Below are positions 59,731 through 64,000 of a stretch of DNA of 64,000 bases, piece after piece. The notes under the pieces were generated by a model. That model was given only the letters and a program-made list of their open reading frames with translations. It did no database searches and was not told where the DNA came from. Where the stretch lies: contig NZ_CADFDB010000001.1 in the NCBI RefSeq assembly GCF_902832845.1, positions 248,001 through 312,000 on the forward strand, read 5' to 3'. Every line of letters starts with the position of its first letter. Position 1 is the stretch's first letter. The DNA comes from Burkholderia metallica. GTDB lineage: Bacteria; Pseudomonadota; Gammaproteobacteria; Burkholderiales; Burkholderiaceae. Position numbers and translations under genes: made by a program.

Positions 59731-59899
59731 AGTCGGCCACCCCAGCCCGGTTGCACGCCACTTTCGCCCGCAAAGCGCATGTGCATCCGTCGGGCCGCAG
59801 CGACAGGCAGCATAAATGTCGACCGCCCGAGCCCGACTGCACGCCACTTTCGCCCGGAAGGCGCATGCGCATCCGTCGAGCCGCAGCGACATGCAGCAC
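59731..59899 (+). repeat. two tandem copies of an 86-bp unit
   Basis: Two near-identical units (59731-59813 and 59817-59899) repeat at an 86-base period. Both share GCACGCCACTTTCGCCCG, GCGCAT.TGCATCCGTCG.G and CCGCAGCGACA.GCAGCA, with about 12 differences. They are intergenic, between the HAD and GNAT genes. The unit has no coding signal on its own and may be a degenerate mobile or palindromic repeat element. Confidence 0.6.
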
Positions 59900-59966
59900 C
59901 GCTTGTCGCCCCACGCGCTGCGCGGTATTGTCGGCGTTTCGCATTCCCCTCGAACCGGAGACCGAC

Positions 59967-60410
59967 GTGCCCGCTGCCGCCCCCGCCACGCTGAGATTTT
60001 CCACCGACAAGCGCGAACTCGACGTCGACGCGATCTTCGACTTCCTGCACCGCGACGCGTACTGGTCGCAGGGCATCCCGCGCGACGTGGTCGAGCGGGC
60101 GATCGCGGGCTCGCTGTGCTTCGGCGCGTACGTCGGCGACCGGCTCGTCGGCTTCGCGCGGCTCGTGACCGATCACGCGACGTTCGCGTACCTGTGCGAC
60201 GTGTTCGTGCTGCCGGCCGACCGCGGCCACGGTTACGGCCGCGCGCTGATCGATTACGTGTTCGCGCAGGAGATGGTGCAGGGCCTGCGCCGCATCATGC
60301 TCGTGACGTCCGATGCGCATGCGCTGTACCGGCCGGTCGGCTTCGGGCCGGTGGAGAATCCCGAGCGGGTGATGGAGATCCGCCGCCCGGACATCTACGC
60401 GAAACGCTGA
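59967..60410 (+). CDS. GNAT N-acetyltransferase
   Basis: A 147-residue single-domain GNAT protein. Residues of the acetyl-CoA loop are VFVLPADRGHGYGRALIDYV, with the canonical RGHGYG, preceded by YVGDRLVGFARLVTD. Its substrate cannot be assigned. The GTG at 59967 has GGAG 6 bases upstream and fits the family start; the frame's longer version back to 59634 runs through the 86-bp repeat. It is followed 58 bases later by a DUF1653 gene. Confidence 0.82.
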   Translation: MPAAAPATLRFSTDKRELDVDAIFDFLHRDAYWSQGIPRDVVERAIAGSLCFGAYVGDRLVGFARLVTDHATFAYLCDVFVLPADRGHGYGRALIDYVFAQEMVQGLRRIMLVTSDAHALYRPVGFGPVENPERVMEIRRPDIYAKR

Positions 60411-60468
60411 CGCGCGGCGCAGCGCATACAATACGCACTTTCCGTTTTTTGCCGAAGAGAAGCCCGTC

Positions 60469-60687
60469 ATGACCGAACAGGAAGCCGAACAGCTCGCGAC
60501 GCATCGCCATTACAAGGGCGGTCTGTATCGCTATATCGGCGTTGCGCGCCATTCCGAAACCGAGGAATCGGTGGTCGTGTACGAACACCTGTGGCCGCAT
60601 GCGCGCGGGCTGTGGGTGCGGCCGGAAGCGATGTTCAACGGCAATCTCGAAGACGGCACGCCGCGTTTTCGCAAGCTGCGCGATTGA
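60469..60687 (+). CDS. DUF1653 small protein
   Basis: A 72-residue protein with the DUF1653 pattern HYKGGLYRYIGVARHSETEE, VVVYEHLW and LWVRPEAMFN. It is a compact beta-rich domain of unknown function, widespread in bacteria. It follows the GNAT gene and is convergent with the AlkX/YcaQ gene. Confidence 0.85.
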   Translation: MTEQEAEQLATHRHYKGGLYRYIGVARHSETEESVVVYEHLWPHARGLWVRPEAMFNGNLEDGTPRFRKLRD

Positions 60688-60738
60688 CGGGCGGCCGGCC
60701 CGCGCGGGCCGGCACCCTGCGCGTGAGCCGCGCGCGCG

Positions 60739-61950
60739 TTACGCGGCGGCCAGCGCCTTCTCCAGCTCGGGCGGCGCGTGCCGGACCGTGACGTCCGGCG
60801 TGCCGTGCCATGCAGCGAGCTTCTTCACCGCCTTCGCGACATCGGCCGCGACCCCGGTGCCGAATCGCACACCGGGCTCGACATGCACGGCCTTCAGTTC
60901 GAACGTGCCGAGCGTGCGATGCGCCTTCGCGTCGACGCGCCCGACCAGCCGGCCGCGATGCAGCACCGGCAGGCAGAAATAGCCGTAACGCCGCTTGTGC
61001 TCGGGCGTATAGCATTCGATCGTGTAATCGAAACCGAACAGCGTCGATGCACGCCGCCGGTCCCAGACGACCGGGTCGAACGGCGACAGCAGCGTCGTGA
61101 CCGTCGAGCGCAGCGTATCGGCCTCGGCGGCCGGCAGCCACGCTTCGAGCGAGCGATGCACGTAGGCCGGCTCCTTCCAGCCGTCGATCGCCACCGGGAT
61201 CAGGTCGCCCGCGTCCGCGAGCTGCTCGAGCTCCGCGCGGTACGAACGGCGCGGCAGCCGATAGTAATCGGCCACCCAGTCCGCGCGCACGACGCCGAGC
61301 GCGCGGCACGTGAGGTCGAGCAGCGCGGGCAGCACGGCTTCGCGCGGCGGCAGGTCGCGCGCGTCGTCCCAGTCGGGCAGCACGCGCTCGCGCACGTCGT
61401 AGACGCGCTGGAAATTGCGGCGTTCCGACACCATCAGGTCGCCCGTCGTGAACAGCACTTCCAGGTGACGCTTCTCGGGCTTGCGATCCCACCACCCGTT
61501 GCCTTTCACGCCATCGTCGCGGACGAAATCGGCCGAGCGCACGGGGCCTTCGTCGCGAATTCGCGCGAGCAGCCGCTCGATGGCGGGACGATGCTGTTCG
61601 TGCCACTCGGCCGCGTATTTCCAGCCCATTCCCGACGGATCGAGCATCTTGTAGCGCATCAGGCCGAACTGCTCGATCGGCAAAAAGCACGCCTCGTGCG
61701 ACCAGTATTCGAACAGGCGCGCCTCCGCGAGATGTTCGTCGAGCCACTGCGGCGAGAAATCGCCGAGACGGCTGAACAGCACGAGATACGGGCTCCGCGC
61801 GACGACGTGGATCGTGTCGATCTGCAGTTGCGCCATCCGGCGGATCGTGTCGAGCACGTCGGATTTGGTCGCCTTGCGGCGGGGCGGCGTCAGCAGGCCC
61901 TGCGCGGCGAGATGCAGCGCGCGGGCGGCGGCGGGCGAGAGCGTAAGCAT
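60739..61950 (-). CDS. AlkX/YcaQ-type DNA glycosylase
   Basis: A 403-residue winged-helix protein of the HTH_42 family (YcaQ/AlkX and AZL group). The QxD catalytic motif appears as QLQIDTIHVVARS (residues about 41-53), which groups it with YcaQ/AlkX rather than the QxQ-type AlkZ. Further family markers are YWSHEACFLPI and, later, FDYTIECYTPEHKRRYGYFCLPVL. Homologues unhook interstrand DNA cross-links, so this gene should protect against bifunctional alkylators. It is monocistronic, and the gap behind its start holds the small-RNA candidate. Confidence 0.87.
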   Translation of the reverse strand: MLTLSPAAARALHLAAQGLLTPPRRKATKSDVLDTIRRMAQLQIDTIHVVARSPYLVLFSRLGDFSPQWLDEHLAEARLFEYWSHEACFLPIEQFGLMRYKMLDPSGMGWKYAAEWHEQHRPAIERLLARIRDEGPVRSADFVRDDGVKGNGWWDRKPEKRHLEVLFTTGDLMVSERRNFQRVYDVRERVLPDWDDARDLPPREAVLPALLDLTCRALGVVRADWVADYYRLPRRSYRAELEQLADAGDLIPVAIDGWKEPAYVHRSLEAWLPAAEADTLRSTVTTLLSPFDPVVWDRRRASTLFGFDYTIECYTPEHKRRYGYFCLPVLHRGRLVGRVDAKAHRTLGTFELKAVHVEPGVRFGTGVAADVAKAVKKLAAWHGTPDVTVRHAPPELEKALAAA

Positions 61951-62081
61951 CGGAAGGGCGGCCGGGAGTGATGATCGGGAGCCACTTTAGCGCGAAAGCG
62001 GCGCACGCGCATGACGTGCCGCTGCAACGTGTCTGACAATGCTTGACAGATGCATTTCGCAAGTTTCCCTATAGTGCAGTC

Positions 62082-62250
62082 CATGGCGCGACGAAATGAG
62101 CGCGCAACGATTCCGCTTCCGACGCACATATGTCCATGGCACGCAGGAAGCGAATCCGGGATTCTCAACCCCCATCGGGAGACCCGGAGCCCTGAGCGGA
62201 CATCCATGCGGTTGCGCACCGGCCCCGTGTGGATGTCCGCTGATTTTTTT
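62082..62250 (+). ncRNA. candidate structured small RNA
   Basis: About 170 bases with TATAGT at 62070-62075 and TTGACA at 62043-62048 upstream (spacing 21, so a non-ideal promoter). The transcript would fold into three stems. Stem 1 pairs CGCTTCC 62114-62120 with GGAAGCG 62146-62152. Stem 2 pairs CCGGG 62156-62160 plus TCTC with GAGA plus CCCGG 62179-62187, with a C-rich loop. Stem 3 is the terminator. No ORF on this strand ends just before the terminator, so it is not the tail of a gene. The C-rich loop of stem 2 could base-pair with ribosome binding sites. Family unknown. Confidence 0.55.
62195..62250 (+). terminator. intrinsic terminator of the small RNA
   Basis: AGCGGACATCCA at 62195-62206 pairs perfectly with TGGATGTCCGCT at 62230-62241, and TTTTTTT follows at 62244-62250. 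It is oriented for + strand transcription. On the minus strand, transcription from the terpene synthase gene would meet no U-run. Confidence 0.92.
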
Positions 62251-62286
62251 GTTTTTTCCGGTTTCCCCTCTCCGTCACGCGGCCCT

Positions 62287-63357
62287 TCAGGCCGTGGTGC
62301 TCGTCTCCCCCGGCCGCAATGCGCGCGACAAGTCGTAATGTCGGGCCGCGCCGTAACGCGGCGAACCGAAATGCCAGTCGTAGTTGCCGCGAATATACGT
62401 GCGGGCTTCGTCAAGCAGCCGCAGCGACGTTCGGTCGGTGGTGCGCGCCCGCACCCGCGTTTCCAGATCCAGATATTGCGCCAGATACCCGTTGTGGATT
62501 CCGGCCGCCGCGTCGAGCGCGGCTTGCGGCGCGAGCCGGCGTTCGTGCATCAGGACGCACACGAGATTGCTGCTCGATTCGCCGGCTTCCTTCGGATACG
62601 AAAAGATGTCGTTGCACAGGCACAGGATCAGGCTGGACAGCTTGCGCAGGCGCTGAACCTCCTCGTCGGCGTAGAACGCGGCCGGTGCTTCGTAGCCCGC
62701 GGCGATATCGATCAGCGCAAACGCGCCTTCGCCGCATCCGTTGTACGTGCGGCCTGAGAGGTATTCGGCCTCGCCCGGCACGACGTCGGTCGCGTAACGG
62801 CCGGCTTCCCACAGCGTCGAAAACAGGAACGTCATCATGCCCGCCGTCCAGCGCGCGAATTGCGCGCGCGTGCACGTGGCCGCGATGCGTGCACACACGT
62901 CCTGCGTCGCCCGTTGCAGCGACGGCAGGAATGCAGCCAGGTGCGGCAGCCGCGCCGCCAGCGCAGTGCGCAGCGGCACCGGATCGTAGCCGGTCGGATC
63001 GGCCATCATCTCGTACAGCCACAGGTAGAGCGCCCCGAGATCGCCGGGCGCGCGCGCGGCGCCGTGCAGGCTGCACAGGCCGTCGTCGATCGCGAAGATC
63101 CAGCCGTATGCGCGGGTCGTCGTGCACAGGCCGTCGAAGGTCGCATGCGCATAGACGCGCGCGCAGTATTCGCCGACCTTGCCGTGGCGGATGCCGCTGG
63201 CCCAGCGCGGATCGTCGAGCAAGCCGTGGCCGTTCATCCACGCATGCAGATCGGCTTCGGCGCGACCGGCATCGGGATGCACGGGCGTTTCGAACGGGTG
63301 GAACAGATGCGGCAGCACCAGCGCGGGCGCGGCGGCAACGGTTTCGACGGTGGACAT
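62287..63357 (-). CDS. class I terpene synthase
   Basis: A 356-residue bacterial class I terpene synthase. The metal-binding motifs are both present: a variant Asp-rich motif AIDDGLC with Asp91 and Asp92 (not the usual DDxxD), and the NSE triad NDIFSYPKE with Asn249, Ser253 and Glu257. A Y at the C-terminal end and the helical pattern suit the bacterial fold. It would cyclise a prenyl diphosphate in the cytoplasm; product unknown. It lies 54 bases after the cis-prenyltransferase gene on the same strand and should be co-transcribed, implying that the two make one terpenoid. Confidence 0.85.
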   Translation of the reverse strand: MSTVETVAAAPALVLPHLFHPFETPVHPDAGRAEADLHAWMNGHGLLDDPRWASGIRHGKVGEYCARVYAHATFDGLCTTTRAYGWIFAIDDGLCSLHGAARAPGDLGALYLWLYEMMADPTGYDPVPLRTALAARLPHLAAFLPSLQRATQDVCARIAATCTRAQFARWTAGMMTFLFSTLWEAGRYATDVVPGEAEYLSGRTYNGCGEGAFALIDIAAGYEAPAAFYADEEVQRLRKLSSLILCLCNDIFSYPKEAGESSSNLVCVLMHERRLAPQAALDAAAGIHNGYLAQYLDLETRVRARTTDRTSLRLLDEARTYIRGNYDWHFGSPRYGAARHYDLSRALRPGETSTTA

Positions 63358-63411
63358 GGCGTATCTCGCGAAGGGCGGATGACAACGGGCGCAGTGAAGG
63401 TGCGCTCCGGC

Positions 63412-64000
63412 CTACTTGCCGAACCGGCGCGTGCGTTTGCCGTAGGCATCGATGGCCTGCTCGAAGTCGTTGCGTCCGAAATCGGGCCAGCACGTCGGCG
63501 TGAAATAGAACTCCGAGAAAGCGGTTTGCCAGAGCATGAAATTCGACAGGCGCTGCTCGCCGGACGTGCGGATCACGAGGTCCGGTTCGGGCTGGCCGGC
63601 CGTGTAGAGCCGGCTCGCGATCAGCTCGGGGCTGAGCCGCGCGAGCAGCTGATCGACGGTGCCGACCGCGACATGCTCCTCGATCAACGACCGGATCGCA
63701 CGCAGCAGGTCGAGGCGGCCGCTGTACGCGACCGCGATGTTCACGTCGAGCCCGCGCGAGCCGGCCGTGCGTCGTTGCGCGGCGTCGATGCGCCCGGCCG
63801 TGGCGGGCGGCAGTTTCGTCAGGTCGCCGATCACGCGCAGGCGCCAGCGGCCGCTGGCGGCGAGTTCGTCGAAGACGTCGGCGATCACCGCGAGCAGGCC
63901 GCGCAATTCGTCGGCGTCGCGGTCGAGGTTGTCGGTGGACAGCGGCCAGAGCGTCACGAACGGGATGCCGGCTTCCTCGCACCACGACAGCAGCGCGTGC
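63412..64000 (-). CDS. cis-prenyltransferase (UppS family), 5' end beyond the window
   Basis: The gene runs off the right edge; about 195 C-terminal residues are visible. Reading in from the edge, the frame gives the UppS-like SWCEEAGIPFVTLWPLSTDNL, then NIAVAYSGRLDLLRAI, and the strong family signature DLVIRTSGEQRLSNFMLWQTAFSEFYFTPTCWPDF. Family members extend allylic diphosphates with Z geometry; some make only C15 or short products. With a terpene synthase immediately after it, a short-chain Z-prenyl diphosphate synthase is more likely than the housekeeping undecaprenyl enzyme. The internal GTG at 63957 is not the start, since the conserved sequence continues past it. Confidence 0.85.
   Translation of the reverse strand, partial: HALLSWCEEAGIPFVTLWPLSTDNLDRDADELRGLLAVIADVFDELAASGRWRLRVIGDLTKLPPATAGRIDAAQRRTAGSRGLDVNIAVAYSGRLDLLRAIRSLIEEHVAVGTVDQLLARLSPELIASRLYTAGQPEPDLVIRTSGEQRLSNFMLWQTAFSEFYFTPTCWPDFGRNDFEQAIDAYGKRTRRFGK

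Noticed and set aside
59634-59966. N-terminal extension of the GNAT protein
   Set aside because: It is the translation of the 86-bp tandem repeat, and the GTG at 59967 has a proper RBS.
62050-62757. Plus-strand frame across the small-RNA candidate
   Set aside because: It runs through the terminator and antisense to the terpene synthase, with no coding signature.
1-64000. CRISPR arrays, tRNA or rRNA genes and prophage modules
   Set aside because: No repeat-spacer pattern, no cloverleaf-like sequence, and no integrase or structural phage genes were found on either strand. The one phage-named protein (1819-2145) stands alone.

Overview
The window is high-GC DNA with tightly packed genes and extended, coding-like third-position GC bias. 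Its gene families match Burkholderia sensu lato, most likely the Burkholderia cepacia complex: an FtrA-type regulator beside a rhodanese, MocR and LysR regulators, PuuA/PuuB/PuuR, NadM/NadV, and LysA divergent from LysR. This placement is inferred from gene content. There is no rRNA, tRNA or replication origin. The mix of catabolic, stress and accessory genes would suit a secondary chromosome.

Layout. 0.2-3.7 kb: a DUF2158 protein, an orphan cytochrome P450, a small membrane protein, and a rhodanese divergent from an FtrA-like regulator. 3.8-7.8 kb: an AdiC-AdiA type arginine/agmatine acid-resistance operon. 8.4-16.8 kb: an M20 peptidase, an Ldh2-type dehydrogenase overlapping a TfoX-N protein, NnrU, an amino-acid permease, a TSUP exporter and an exported beta-helix protein. 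17.1-25.6 kb: two MFS transporters and a tightly coupled operon (ketopantoate-reductase-like, VOC, MaoC, CaiB, AroE-like, AroQ) divergent from a LysR gene.

25.7-33.3 kb is the most unusual block. Two MerR regulators sit among an NAD(P)-binding reductase, an acetoacetate-decarboxylase-family protein, an exported and a cytosolic DJ-1/PfpI protein, and a Tat-exported and a cytosolic alpha/beta hydrolase. Five transcription units have MerR-type promoters, each with an exact 19-bp spacer and a shared CTTYAA half-site. I read this as a self-contained electrophile or oxidant response regulon acting in both cytoplasm and periplasm. 33.3-34.8 kb is a lower-GC scar with a decayed chimeric ORF and a small secreted cysteine-containing protein.

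34.8-38.2 kb: puuB-puuR-puuA polyamine catabolism. 38.2-40.1 kb: an acetyltransferase, an LprI-like protein and an amidase. 40.2-47.0 kb: a divergent polyamine and membrane module. One side has a membrane-anchored spermidine-synthase-like protein and a Tat lipoprotein oxidoreductase; the other has DUF350, SPFH-SHOCT, DUF4178, a 49-aa membrane peptide and AdoMet decarboxylase in an almost gapless operon. 47.7-50.3 kb: nadM-nadV, a two-step NAD salvage route. 50.3-61.9 kb: ordinary regulatory, transport and housekeeping genes, including mocR/eamA, lysA/lysR, a HAD phosphatase, two further GNATs and AlkX/YcaQ. 62.0-62.3 kb: a strong candidate structured small RNA ending in an intrinsic terminator. 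62.3-64.0 kb: a terpene synthase coupled to a cis-prenyltransferase that runs off the window end.
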